A DNA stretch of 64,000 nt from Ancylomarina sp. DW003 (GCF_029029505.1 NZ_JAKJSD010000002.1:434001-498000), one strand, 5' to 3'. Positions 54,270 to 63,489 are shown, numbered from the stretch's first letter. Translations and numbers: made by a program. The notes: generated by a model not told the origin, from the sequence alone.

Positions 54270-56333
54270 TTAATTGAAGATCTCATCTTTAATATCCTTA
54301 TTAAGCTCCAAGCTTGTAATGGTTAAAGGCATTTCCTGTGGTCCCATCTTTGTAATGGTAGAAAATGGAAATTTCATTCCATCTACTTCTTTATAATCCT
54401 TATAAAGCATAGTAATAGACATGCCATTTTCCTGAGCTACAGTTTTTAGCTTAAAACCTGTTGTTGCACAATAGTAGTCATACTTAGTTGTTCCGTCAGC
54501 ACCAACAATTTCTAACTTATAAGCTTTCTTTCCTTCTATCATCTCAGATCCGGCAATTTTAGTCGTAAAACCTAATTTCTCAAGATTAAGCTCTGCAAAC
54601 ATATTAGCTTGCATTTTAAATCCTTTCAACTGTTCTGCATTTGCAACATTCTCCTGGCCTTGAGCCATTACTTTAGCTGAAGTACCATTATATTTTATTG
54701 CTTGTAAAACTTGTCCGTTCATAACCATTGACATGGCGAACTTCTCATTGTTCTTATAAGCTTGCTCAACATTTATGCTCATTGGTCCCATTTTCATAAC
54801 ACCTTTCACACTCATTTCTTTAATGCTTTCAAGCTTCTCTCTTCCACCAATAGCTTTAATGTAATTCTCAACAACAGCTTTTGCAGTTAGTCCTTCAGGA
54901 ATAGCATTAGGGTCTTCTTTTACAATCTGCCCTTCGCCATCGTATTCTTCAACCTCGTTGTTTGAACTCAACTTGACTAATTTTTCCTTTAGTTTTTTAT
55001 CACCTACAACTAAATAAACTGCATTGTTTGGATCAACATACTTTTTAGCCATAGCCTGAACATCTTCAAGCGTTACTTTATCTAATTTTTCAAGATAAGT
55101 TGCATAATAATCCGATGGCAAGTTGTAACGTTCAATAGCCAATGCAAAGCTTGCAATAGTAGAAGGAGACTCTAAAGCACGAGCAAAATCACCTGCAAGT
55201 GTTGCTTTAGTCATATTAAAATGATCTTCAGTCATCTTTTCATTTCTAATATGATTCATTTCTTTTGCGATCTCAATAAATGCACTATCTGTTACATTTG
55301 CTTTCACTTCTGCACCAGCATAAAAATCACCGACTAACTGATCAGCAGAAATGCTTGAATAAGCTCCGTAAGTATAAGCTTTATCTTCACGAAGATTCTT
55401 CATTAATAAACCTGCAAAACCACGACCTAACATTGCATCCATAACACTTACCGGAATGACATCAGCTGTTCCTTTTTTCAAATTGATTGGGTATACCACC
55501 TGAACAGTTGATTGAGGAGCAGCATCTTTATTGGCTAAAACAACACGCTTACCTTCAATTTTAGCAGGCATATCATAGGTATGCTTAGCTACTGTACCCG
55601 ATTCCCATTTGCCAAAATACTTCTTCACCAATTTCTTTGCTTCTTTTGTAGTGATATCACCAACAATAGCTAATACAGCAACATTAGGTTTAAAATAGTT
55701 AGCATAGTAGCTTTTACAATCTTCTAAAGTAACATTTGCTAAAGTTCCTTCAGTCATCACATCACCGTAAGGATGAGCATCACCATACAAAACTTTTCTT
55801 CTAACATTTTTTGCAATACTTTTAGGAGATGTCTTATCAGCTTGAATACCCGAAGTCATCTGTTTAATCAATTTATCAAACTCAGACTGAGGAAATACCG
55901 GATTTAAAACAACATCTGCCATCATAGATAAAATTTGCCCCTTATATTTTGACAAACCTGAAGCATAAGCTCCTTCAGAATGACTTCCCAATCGAGCGCC
56001 AATAAAATCAATTTCTTCAGCTATTTCCTGAGATGTTTTTGTTTTGGTACCCGTTTCAAGTAAACTTCCGGCTATAGAAACATAACCCGACTTATCGCCT
56101 TCCAAAACAGGATCGATCAATAATTGAAGATTAAAAGCCACCTTTGGCAAATTGTGATTTTCAACAACCAATACTTTCATTCCATTTTTCAGAGTAAAAG
56201 TATCATAATCGCCTAATTGAACTTTAGGTGCAGGACCTGCTGCCGGTGCCTTAGTTCTATCTACTTGCGCATGACCTAAAGTCACTAAACAAATAGCAAC
56301 AAGTAGAAGTAAGAATTTATTTATTTTTTTCAT
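54270..56333 (-). CDS. M16-family peptidase, non-zinc subunit with extra C-terminal domain
   Basis: A 687-residue exported protein (signal peptide to about residue 23). Residues 40-460 are two M16 (pitrilysin/insulinase) domains, but the HxxEH zinc motif is missing (AGSLLETGTK in its place). The second domain has the substrate-binding LREDKAYTYGAYSS with its Arg/Tyr pair. From about 490 an extra domain follows (KEMSVKGVMKMGPMSINVEQAY), LolA-like in look. It is the complementary subunit of the zinc-containing M16 gene 81 bases upstream; together they make one active peptidase. Confidence 0.87.
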   Translation of the reverse strand: MKKINKFLLLLVAICLVTLGHAQVDRTKAPAAGPAPKVQLGDYDTFTLKNGMKVLVVENHNLPKVAFNLQLLIDPVLEGDKSGYVSIAGSLLETGTKTKTSQEIAEEIDFIGARLGSHSEGAYASGLSKYKGQILSMMADVVLNPVFPQSEFDKLIKQMTSGIQADKTSPKSIAKNVRRKVLYGDAHPYGDVMTEGTLANVTLEDCKSYYANYFKPNVAVLAIVGDITTKEAKKLVKKYFGKWESGTVAKHTYDMPAKIEGKRVVLANKDAAPQSTVQVVYPINLKKGTADVIPVSVMDAMLGRGFAGLLMKNLREDKAYTYGAYSSISADQLVGDFYAGAEVKANVTDSAFIEIAKEMNHIRNEKMTEDHFNMTKATLAGDFARALESPSTIASFALAIERYNLPSDYYATYLEKLDKVTLEDVQAMAKKYVDPNNAVYLVVGDKKLKEKLVKLSSNNEVEEYDGEGQIVKEDPNAIPEGLTAKAVVENYIKAIGGREKLESIKEMSVKGVMKMGPMSINVEQAYKNNEKFAMSMVMNGQVLQAIKYNGTSAKVMAQGQENVANAEQLKGFKMQANMFAELNLEKLGFTTKIAGSEMIEGKKAYKLEIVGADGTTKYDYYCATTGFKLKTVAQENGMSITMLYKDYKEVDGMKFPFSTITKMGPQEMPLTITSLELNKDIKDEIFN

Positions 56334-56414
56334 CTTTTAAAATTTTCAAGTTTAAGCCTATCTCAATAAAAATTGAGGCACTAAAAATCGATTCTTAATA
56401 GTTATAGTTTGTTC

Positions 56415-57740
56415 TTATTTTTTTGCTTTAGGCAAATAGTAAAGAACAACTCGATTCTCAGGTACAAAATACTTATTAGCAACACGTTTTATATCTTCAC
56501 GAGTAACAGCCAGGTAATTATCCAGCTCCTGATTAGCACGCTCTGTCGATTTATAATAAGTATATGCAGTAGCCAAATTTTCAGCTCGTCTCTCTATAGT
56601 TGCATTAGAACTCACAAGCTCATTTTCAACTTTATTCTGGAGTTTCTGGAATTCTCTCTCTGTAATCAATTCTTTACGAACCAAAGAGAATTGTTCTTCC
56701 ATCGCTTTTTCAAGATCCATTGGATCTACACCCATATTTGGAATACCAAATGCTAAAGACAAGCCCGGATCTTCGAAAGGCATAGGCATAGCCATCATTT
56801 GCAAAGCCAGTTGCTTCTCTTCAACCAATGTCTTGTTCATTCTTGAACTTTTACCATCAGTTAAAAGTTTCCCCAACATACTCACTGCATAAAAATCTGG
56901 TGTTCCAATTGCAGGAATGTGATAAGCCTGGATAACTGCAGGTAGTTGAATGTTATCGAAAACGGTATCTCTAACTTCTTTTGTTTTTACCGGTTCAACA
57001 ATTGACGGACGGTAAATCTCTTTTGTTCCTCTTGGAATCTCAGCAAAATAATCGTTTACCAATTTCTTAGCTTCTTCAGTTTTAAAGTCACCACAAATAG
57101 TTAAAACAGCATTGTTAGGCACATAAAACTCCTTGTAGAAATTCACAAAATCTTCATCTTTTGCATTACGAATATGCTCCTCATCTCCAATTGGAGTCCA
57201 ACGGTAAGGGTGCTTCTCATAAGCATGAGACAGTGTTTGTGGTAAAATTGTTCCATAAGGTGGGTTGTCGTAACGTTGTTTCTTCTCTTGAATAACAACA
57301 TCTTTCTGAGTCTTGATACCAATTGCCTCAACCTTAGCATGCATCATTCTTTCCGACTCTAACCACATACCTAAAGCTAACTGATTGGATGGTAACAGCT
57401 CATAGTAATAGGTACGATCCGTTGAGGTATTTGCATTTAACTCACCACCTGCTCTCGATACATATTTATCGTACTGATGGCGTGGTATATTTTTAGTTCC
57501 TTCAAACATAAGGTGCTCAAAAAAGTGAGCAAAACCAGTTAATTCCGGACTTTCATTTTTCGATCCAACATGGTACATCACTGAAACAACAATATTTGGT
57601 GTTGTATGATCCTGTTGAAGAATGACATGTAAGCCATTATCAAGATCATATTCCTCAAACTTAATTTTCCCCGTTTGAGCAAAGCTTCCAATTGCAAAGA
57701 CACTTACAAGAAGAAGCGATAGAAATAATTTTCTGATCAT
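56415..57740 (-). CDS. M16-family zinc peptidase, catalytic subunit
   Basis: A 441-residue exported metallopeptidase (signal peptide LFLSLLLVSVFAIGSFA). The zinc site FAHFFEHLMFEGT gives His72, Glu75 and His76, with a third acidic ligand about 75 residues later. The Arg/Tyr substrate pair expected in the second domain is not seen (LVEEKQLALQM), so it needs the partner encoded next. It degrades peptides in the periplasm. Its partner gene begins 81 bases downstream on the same strand. Confidence 0.92.
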   Translation of the reverse strand: MIRKLFLSLLLVSVFAIGSFAQTGKIKFEEYDLDNGLHVILQQDHTTPNIVVSVMYHVGSKNESPELTGFAHFFEHLMFEGTKNIPRHQYDKYVSRAGGELNANTSTDRTYYYELLPSNQLALGMWLESERMMHAKVEAIGIKTQKDVVIQEKKQRYDNPPYGTILPQTLSHAYEKHPYRWTPIGDEEHIRNAKDEDFVNFYKEFYVPNNAVLTICGDFKTEEAKKLVNDYFAEIPRGTKEIYRPSIVEPVKTKEVRDTVFDNIQLPAVIQAYHIPAIGTPDFYAVSMLGKLLTDGKSSRMNKTLVEEKQLALQMMAMPMPFEDPGLSLAFGIPNMGVDPMDLEKAMEEQFSLVRKELITEREFQKLQNKVENELVSSNATIERRAENLATAYTYYKSTERANQELDNYLAVTREDIKRVANKYFVPENRVVLYYLPKAKK

Positions 57741-58127
57741 CTTTAAATTTTTAAAATTGATATTAGATATTTTACGCTTTAATTAAATACGACTAAACGC
57801 ATAACAACGGCGCAATTTATGTTTCCTAAAAGTAATTTAATTATTATAACTTTTTTACAATTTTAGGTTAATTTAAAAGTCCGTTCAAATTTATTGGATG
57901 AAACAATATGTGACACGATAAAAACTACAAACGACACGGTTAAGGCAACTATTTAGAGTTAGAAAATAAGCTTAAACAAGATCTCAATTCATCAATTTAA
58001 ACTGATATTTAAACAGCATTTTTATCCAGATCGCTCTTTTTGTGAGGATAATAACTATTTTTACAATCGCTTTTCAATTTTAAACAAATAACTGCCGGAC
58101 TTAGGCACATAATATAAGATCACAACT
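57741..58127. other. 387-base spacer between divergent M16 and PAP2 genes
   Basis: Very AT-rich; no gene, no terminator and no strong promoter match to the TAnnTTTG consensus was found by eye. It must hold the promoters of both divergent units. Confidence 0.4.
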
Positions 58128-58784
58128 ATGCTCGAAACGCTTAATCAACTCGATCAGGAATTACTCTTATTCCTTAATAGCATAAACTCGCCTTTCTTCG
58201 ACTCTTTCATGTATCTGATTTCAGGAAAATTGGTTTGGGCTATTTTTTATTTGGCTATAATCATTCAGATTTATCGCACTTATGGTTGGAAAAACTGCCT
58301 ATATCTAGTCGTTGCAATTGCACTTGTTATTACCTGTTGTGATCAAATGGCTTCAGGCTTTTTAAAGCCAACTTTTCAACGCTTTCGCCCTAGTCGATCT
58401 CCGGAAATATCACACTTGGTTCACATTGTGAATGATTACACGGGTGGGAAATATGGTTTTGCCTCATCACATGCAGCCAATGTATTTGGCTTAGCTACCT
58501 TCTGTAGTTTACTTTTCAGCAATAAAAAACTTAGTCTATTCTTATTTTCTTGGGCCGTTCTCGTATCCTATTCCAGAATATACCTTGGTGTACACTATCC
58601 TGGTGATATAATCGTTGGTACTGCTATTGGTTTGTTTTTTGGTTATCTAATTTTCAAAATATTACCAAAATTCAAGTTTATCAAACTCGATAATCCCACT
58701 GATGAAAAGGATTGGAAATATAATCTCGTTACCTGGGGTAGCCTTTCCATTCTTGCAATGGCTGTTATATCTATTTTCAAATAA
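58128..58784 (+). CDS. PAP2-family membrane phosphatase
   Basis: A 218-residue protein with about six helices and the three phosphatase motifs of the PAP2 superfamily: KPTFQRFRP (Kx6RP), ASSHAANV (the histidine motif, SSH rather than SGH) and SRIYLGVHYPGD (SRx5HxxxD). It removes phosphate from lipid phosphates such as undecaprenyl pyrophosphate, phosphatidic acid or phosphatidylglycerophosphate; the substrate cannot be told. It starts a two-gene run with the LTA-synthase-like gene (26 bases apart), a pairing that suggests lipid or envelope-polymer recycling. Confidence 0.9.
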   Translation: MLETLNQLDQELLLFLNSINSPFFDSFMYLISGKLVWAIFYLAIIIQIYRTYGWKNCLYLVVAIALVITCCDQMASGFLKPTFQRFRPSRSPEISHLVHIVNDYTGGKYGFASSHAANVFGLATFCSLLFSNKKLSLFLFSWAVLVSYSRIYLGVHYPGDIIVGTAIGLFFGYLIFKILPKFKFIKLDNPTDEKDWKYNLVTWGSLSILAMAVISIFK

Positions 58785-58810
58785 GATTTATTATTCTATA
58801 CGATTATATA

Positions 58811-60628
58811 ATGAAACAAAGATTAAAATTTTTCCTTGCAGCAGCACTTTCATGGATAGCTTTCATGATATTTATTCGCTTTGCATTTTCGATATACCAA
58901 TACTCACAAACAAGCCTTCTTAGTTTTGGTGAGATCTTATTATCCTTCACTTACGGACTATATCACGATATATCTATTACGGGATACATCCTAATGTTGA
59001 CAGGTTTGATTCTAAGTTTAAGCATCACCATATCGGGCAAGAAATTGAAGCTTTTGTTTCAAATTCTTTATGGCGTACTAATGCTTGTAAGCTTAACCAT
59101 TGCCGTTCCTAACTTCGAGCTCTTCCGAAACTGGGGATTTCATGCTGATGGTACGATTTTAAGCTACTTAAAAACGCCTAAAGAAGCTGCAGCATCAACT
59201 GCCACATCAACTTATATTCTTCTATTGGGGATTTATATTGCTATGTTTACTATTGGCTTTAAATTGTTCAATCGTTTTTTAATTAAAAAGCTCGACGCTA
59301 TTGTTCCAACGAAACTGAAGTTTTTACCCGTCATGTTGCTAATAACGGCAAGTATGATTATTCCTGTTAGAGGCGGATTAGGTATTGCTCCTATGAATGT
59401 TGGCTTTGTTTACCATTCGTCAAACACATACGCAAACCTCTTAGCCGTAAATCCAATTTGGAACTTCTCATACTCCCTGAAGAAACTTAAGAAAAACAAG
59501 CGACTTAAACTTATTAAAGATGATGAAGCGCAGCTAAGATTCAAGAATATGCTTGCAACTCAGAATATCGATCAGGATAGCATTCTGACAAGCAAAAATC
59601 CTAATATTGTTCTAATTGTATTGGAGAGTTTCACCTCTGCCATTATTGAGGAATTGGGTGGTAAAAAGGGTGTGACACCCAATTTCCATGCTCTGTCGAA
59701 TGAAGGTATCCTGTTCACCAATTTTTATGGCATTGGCGACAGAACAAAGATTGGAACAGTTGGTATTTTCTCTGGTTTTCCATCCTTACCACAGAAACCG
59801 GTTATTGAGTTTCATAAAAAGGTTCAAAACTTACCTAGCTTGTGCAAAACACTGAAAAAAGAAGGTTACAACAGCAAGTTCTATTATGGTGGCGATCTTC
59901 ATTTTGCCAGCATGAATTCCTATCTGTCAAATGCAGGTTTCAACAATACCATCTCGATGGACGATTTTCCAGGTGAATTGAACACTTCGAAATGGGGCGT
60001 GCACGATGAATTCCTTTTCGACAGATTGTACCACGATATTAAACTGGAGAAACAACCTTTCTTTAAAGCCTGTTTGACACTGAGTAGCCACGAGCCTTTT
60101 GATGTACCAATGGAAACAGCGATACAAGGGAAAGATGAAAACAGCTTGTTTATGAATTCAGCTTACTACACCGACAAATGTTTAGGTGAGTTTATAGCAA
60201 AGCTAAAACAACTTCCTGGCTGGGATAATACTTTGGTCATTCTATTGGCTGATCATGGTTCTCGATACGTGGGTAACTATGTGCCTAGCGATCCGGACAA
60301 ATACAAAATACCAATGCTTTGGTTAGGCGGTTGCCTAAAACAAAAAGGCCTTAAGATTAACAAATACGGTTGCCAGCCCGATTTAGTCACGACGATTTTA
60401 CCTCAGTTGGCAATTGATGCCAGTGACTTTACAATTGGTAAAAACCTTTTCAACCAATCGCAGAAGGGTTATGCCTACTTTACCTACAACAATGGTTTTG
60501 GCTTTGTTAACGATAAGGAGAGCTTAGTTTTCGATCTCAATTCCAACAAATGGAAATCGGAGATAAAGAAACATAAAGAGGCTGAAACCATGCTTCAATT
60601 TATGGACTACAGCTTCTTTAAGCTTTAG
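58811..60628 (+). CDS. LTA-synthase-like sulfatase-fold phosphotransferase
   Basis: A 605-residue membrane protein: about five N-terminal helices (residues 1-215) and a periplasmic sulfatase-fold domain (about 265-590). Active-site features: NIVLIVLESFTSAI (metal-binding Glu), GDRTKIGTVGIFSGFP with the candidate nucleophile Thr, and LLADHGSR (metal-binding Asp/His). LtaS-like enzymes transfer glycerol phosphate or phosphoethanolamine; in a Gram-negative species addition to lipid A or glycans is more likely than lipoteichoic acid (inference). Co-transcribed with the PAP2 gene. Confidence 0.88.
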   Translation: MKQRLKFFLAAALSWIAFMIFIRFAFSIYQYSQTSLLSFGEILLSFTYGLYHDISITGYILMLTGLILSLSITISGKKLKLLFQILYGVLMLVSLTIAVPNFELFRNWGFHADGTILSYLKTPKEAAASTATSTYILLLGIYIAMFTIGFKLFNRFLIKKLDAIVPTKLKFLPVMLLITASMIIPVRGGLGIAPMNVGFVYHSSNTYANLLAVNPIWNFSYSLKKLKKNKRLKLIKDDEAQLRFKNMLATQNIDQDSILTSKNPNIVLIVLESFTSAIIEELGGKKGVTPNFHALSNEGILFTNFYGIGDRTKIGTVGIFSGFPSLPQKPVIEFHKKVQNLPSLCKTLKKEGYNSKFYYGGDLHFASMNSYLSNAGFNNTISMDDFPGELNTSKWGVHDEFLFDRLYHDIKLEKQPFFKACLTLSSHEPFDVPMETAIQGKDENSLFMNSAYYTDKCLGEFIAKLKQLPGWDNTLVILLADHGSRYVGNYVPSDPDKYKIPMLWLGGCLKQKGLKINKYGCQPDLVTTILPQLAIDASDFTIGKNLFNQSQKGYAYFTYNNGFGFVNDKESLVFDLNSNKWKSEIKKHKEAETMLQFMDYSFFKL

Positions 60629-60650
60629 ACTGGAGAAAGGATAGAAAACG

Positions 60651-60692
60651 ATAATGGCTAGCTCTTAATTTAAAGGGCTAGCCATTTTGTTT
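60651..60692 (+). terminator. Rho-independent terminator after the LtaS-like gene
   Basis: 12-bp stem AATGGCTAGCTC (60653-60664) with GGGCTAGCCATT (60675-60686), one G-U pair, then TTGTTT. Confidence 0.85.
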
Positions 60693-60763
60693 GTATTTCT
60701 TTAGAACTCCCAATTACACAGATTAACACAAATTTAATTAAGCTAGTGCTTATCTTGTAGATT

Positions 60764-60800
60764 TAAAGGAACGCGATATAATCACAAACTAGCGAGGGAA
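60764..60800 (+). repeat. Interspersed repeat, copy A
   Basis: Contains the core GGAACGCGATATAAT (60768-60782), then CACAAACTAGCG. It lies about 55 bases 3' of the minus-strand gene at 60853. Copies B and C share the core and the following (A/C)CCAGCG. Confidence 0.8.
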
Positions 60801-60852
60801 CTATCATAATCAAAAACCATCTATTTAAGACATAAAGTAATACTTACCAATA

Positions 60853-61434
60853 TTAAACATCAAGTATATACTTTACATATTTTTGAATAAAACGCCTGCG
60901 ACCAAATAATGCTTTCTTAGAGAATTCAACTTTTTTATTAACTTTTGATTCACCATCTGAATATGGTATAATTACATTACAGTAGGGTTCAGAACCAATG
61001 TCGATTAGTTCTTCCTTTGTTACATTTAAAATAAAGATTGTAGAGTACGTACTCTCTTTAATTGTTGTTAATAGATGATCTTCTTGATTATCAACATTGA
61101 TCACAGACTTAACATCGGTAATTTGCAAGTCTACAGTTTTGCCACTCTTAGATATAAATGTTACCGAATTAGCTTTGTTAAAATATATAGTCATGCGGCT
61201 CTCAATTTCAGGTGCATCTAATTTCAATTTAACAAAATACGCAGTATCTTCAGACACTATAACTTTTTCAAACGAAATCCCTAGATATAAGTATCCTTTC
61301 AAATCTTTAGAGTATCCATAAACATATTTTATTTTTGATTTAAATTCTTTTCTGTTTTTTTCAACTGTGTTTGAAAAAGAATTAATTGAATTAAAAAAAA
61401 GAATAAAACCCACTATACAAATAATTTTCTTCAT
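60853..61434 (-). CDS. Exported protein of unknown function
   Basis: A 193-residue protein with a signal peptide (IICIVGFILFFNSINSFS). The mature part is beta-rich and charged (YLGISFEKVIVSEDTAYFVKLKL, RMTIYFNKANSVTFISKSGKTVD) and ends RRRFIQKYVKYILDV. I recognise no family. It has no tight neighbours: repeat copy A lies just 3' and a GTTAGGC motif about 30 bases 5'. Its setting in the small-gene region suggests accessory, possibly mobile, DNA. Confidence 0.6.
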   Translation of the reverse strand: MKKIICIVGFILFFNSINSFSNTVEKNRKEFKSKIKYVYGYSKDLKGYLYLGISFEKVIVSEDTAYFVKLKLDAPEIESRMTIYFNKANSVTFISKSGKTVDLQITDVKSVINVDNQEDHLLTTIKESTYSTIFILNVTKEELIDIGSEPYCNVIIPYSDGESKVNKKVEFSKKALFGRRRFIQKYVKYILDV

Positions 61435-61668
61435 TTTATTGATTTAAATTTTATTCACAATTAGCCTAACGGTCTTGTTAAAATTTGTAGGCGATTTACA
61501 ACTACCCCCTATCAAAGCCACTTGCATTTATAGGTTTTGTTACATTATTTAGTTGAGTGCCACCGCCCATTAATTTAAACTTTTGTGTCTGTTGCACAAC
61601 TCTTTATTATTTATTGATGAATCTAACAATATATTCCCTCTAAATCAACTATTATCTTGTAAATAAAA

Positions 61669-61853
61669 ATGCAAGGAAAAAAGATTTATCAAAGAAAGTT
61701 ATTTTCTAGCTTCCAATTCTATAGGCAGGTTCCAAGAAATAATTTTTACCGAAGGTTAAGAGAAGTTTTAGATTTGTCTTTTTTTTATATAAAAGAACAA
61801 AGATTTATTACGATGATTGTGGGCAGAAGAGTGTTGATCCAATCATTTTTTAG
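61669..61853 (+). pseudogene. Remnant of an IS1182-type transposase
   Basis: The first 45 codons from 61669 read MQGKKIYQRKLFSSF, then QVPRNNFYRRLREVLDLSFFY, the N-terminus of Bacteroidota IS1182-family transposases. The match then continues in another frame at 61806-61850 as YYDDCGQKSVDPIIF, the next conserved block, before a TAG. So a frameshift and a stop have destroyed the gene, and the remaining 350 or so residues, including the catalytic DDE region, are not found downstream. The 108-codon open frame in this place is therefore not a real gene. Confidence 0.72.
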
Positions 61854-62224
61854 TACTTGTCAAGTATCAAAACAGGTGTTTAAAGTTTTTTTGTTTGTTA
61901 GTCATAGTCTGATATTTACAATCTGCCTACAATCAGAACATGACATATATTTGTTTGTGGGGCAGATTTCGCTCCAGTTCCCTAAAGGGACATAATAAAC
62001 TGCAACTTGAAGCCCTTTTAGGGGTTTGGGGTAAAAGAAAAGGGCAATCCTCACGGACTGCCCTCCAACTTAATTAGATAGTATTTATTGTTGTTCTTGT
62101 TTCTCTATAGAAATATTACAGTTTCAACATTCTCAATTCCTTTCTGAATCGCTTCAATATTAAAAAGGAAATCTATGGTGACGCTCTGGTAATGATTTCT
62201 CAAGATCTTTCTGAACATTCTTAT
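61854..62224. other. Gene-poor stretch with inverted repeats
   Basis: No intact gene. Short palindromes occur at about 61979-61990 (CCCTAAAGGG) and a hairpin GGGCAATCC with GGACTGCCC at about 62043-62063. On the minus strand at about 62150-62225 a short frame reads KNVQKDLEKSLPERHH and then stops; it may be a gene fragment, but I cannot name it. Confidence 0.4.
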
Positions 62225-62260
62225 CCTTAAGGGAACGCGATATAATCGCACACCAGCGGA
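62225..62260 (+). repeat. Interspersed repeat, copy B
   Basis: CTTAAG then GGAACGCGATATAAT (62232-62246) and CGCACACCAGCG. It lies about 36 bases 3' of the minus-strand gene at 62296. The core contains the inverted pair GCGAT/ATCGC. Confidence 0.85.
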
Positions 62261-62295
62261 GGTAGTAATTATTTCCTTTTATATTTTTCTAATAC

Positions 62296-62850
62296 TTAAT
62301 CAAAAGGCGCAGAACACTTAGTTCCAAAACTGAAATAGATTTCATCATCAAAATTCTCTAAGTATATTTTATCAAAGTGCATCTTAGTTCTTATTGTAGG
62401 TATTTTTATTAAGGTGTCTTTGATATTGTCATAGTAACTCCAGTTCCCAATGTAATCATCTGTCAATAAATTCACGCTGGATTCTCCGTTTCCGTCATGT
62501 TGCCAATTTCCAAAATCATATCTACTCATGCCAATAAGCTGCATTTTCTTTTGATTTTTATCATATCTAAATTGATTTGAGTAGCCAGAACGCATCCAAT
62601 CATTATTGAAGTAAAAACCATCTTTTGCGTCTTTTATACTTGAATATTCATTTAGCATATCAATAAATTTGCTTTCCTCTTTTGTAAAATTCTTAGTCGA
62701 TAAGAGACAGACTATTTTGGATTCTTCTTCGTCGAGATAAACAGTATCAGTGATTCCATCAAAGTCAAAATCTTTTTTTAATTCTTTTTGTCCATATAAG
62801 TTTGTGTAAACACAAAAAAGTAACATAAATGTTGCTCCAAATTTGTTCAT
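62296..62850 (-). CDS. Exported protein of unknown function with Asp-rich calcium-loop-like start
   Basis: A 184-residue protein with a signal peptide (FMLLFCVYTNLYG). Directly after it comes KDFDFDGITDTVYLD, resembling the Asp-rich loop of FG-GAP/VCBS-type repeats (DxDGxxD) that bind Ca2+. The remainder is polar with several aromatic residues (NFTKEESKFIDML, DWMRSGYSNQFRYD, FGNWQHDGNG). No family is recognised with confidence. Repeat copy B follows its 3' end and copy C lies 5' of it, so the gene is bracketed by the repeat. Confidence 0.6.
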   Translation of the reverse strand: MNKFGATFMLLFCVYTNLYGQKELKKDFDFDGITDTVYLDEEESKIVCLLSTKNFTKEESKFIDMLNEYSSIKDAKDGFYFNNDWMRSGYSNQFRYDKNQKKMQLIGMSRYDFGNWQHDGNGESSVNLLTDDYIGNWSYYDNIKDTLIKIPTIRTKMHFDKIYLENFDDEIYFSFGTKCSAPFD

Positions 62851-62900
62851 GGTATTTTTGATTTTAATTCTGACTAACGTAAACTTTAATACTCTCCGCT

Positions 62901-62923
62901 ACCGCACGATTCTATCGTGTGGT
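62901..62923. repeat. Hairpin upstream of the Asp-rich exported protein gene
   Basis: ACCGCACGAT pairs with ATCGTGTGGT (one G-U) around TCT, next to repeat copy C. Confidence 0.65.
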
Positions 62924-62931
62924 TCAATTCA

Positions 62932-62966
62932 AGCTTAAGGGAACGCGATATAATAGCGCACCAGCG
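62932..62966 (+). repeat. Interspersed repeat, copy C
   Basis: GCTTAAG then GGAACGCGATATAAT (62939-62954) and AGCGCACCAGCG. It lies about 155 bases 3' of the minus-strand gene at 63121. Confidence 0.85.
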
Positions 62967-63120
62967 TTTTTTTTAAGCCCTAAAGAATTGCAACCTATAA
63001 CTCAAAACAATTTTAAATGAATGCCTTAAATTGCATGTAAATCAAGTTGGAATTTAGCCTTATTCTCTATTTTTCGAAATTTTAGAGGGTTATGCAACGG
63101 TTACTTTTGTTGTAGGGCGT

Positions 63121-63489
63121 TTATTCCTTACCTGTCCATTGATATTTTCTAATTCTATCTTCTTCTTTTGTTTTAAACTCTCTTTTGTCATCAGAGATTA
63201 TTCGTTTTAATAACCAACCAGAATCTTTACCAGCCCATTCAATTGATTGAATATGGTCTTTTCTCTTGTCAATATGCTTTTGATATAATGCAAACAAAGG
63301 AGTTCCTTCCCAATAAAAATTTTCTCCTCCCATTAAATCACGCATTGAAAACCATTCCTTTGGTCTGTTTTTACACCAGCAATAAACAGCTCCCTGTAAA
63401 AAATACATTATTGATGCCTTTTCAACCGAACTAATATCTTTAACATCTCTTACTTCTAGTTTTTCTTTGGGATTAAATTTAATTGTCAT
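63121..63489 (-). CDS. Small protein of unknown function
   Basis: A 122-residue soluble protein without a signal peptide. It is rich in Trp, Lys and Glu: YFLQGAVYCWCKNRPKEWFSMRDL, WEGTPLFALYQKHI, IEWAGKDSGWLLKRII. The middle has a helical, wing-like look, but I recognise no family. It is isolated, with repeat copy C to its 3' side. Only its clean start (MTIKFNPKEKLEVRD) and absence of competing frames support it. Confidence 0.5.
   Translation of the reverse strand: MTIKFNPKEKLEVRDVKDISSVEKASIMYFLQGAVYCWCKNRPKEWFSMRDLMGGENFYWEGTPLFALYQKHIDKRKDHIQSIEWAGKDSGWLLKRIISDDKREFKTKEEDRIRKYQWTGKE

Noticed and set aside
56409-56756. A 115-codon plus-strand frame opposite the zinc M16 gene
   Set aside because: It is antisense to conserved M16 sequence, has no ribosome-binding site or homology, and reads as a Phe/Ser/Ile-rich shadow.
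61669-61995. An intact 108-residue plus-strand gene
   Set aside because: Its first part is the N-terminus of an IS1182 transposase and the match continues in another frame, so it is a broken transposase.
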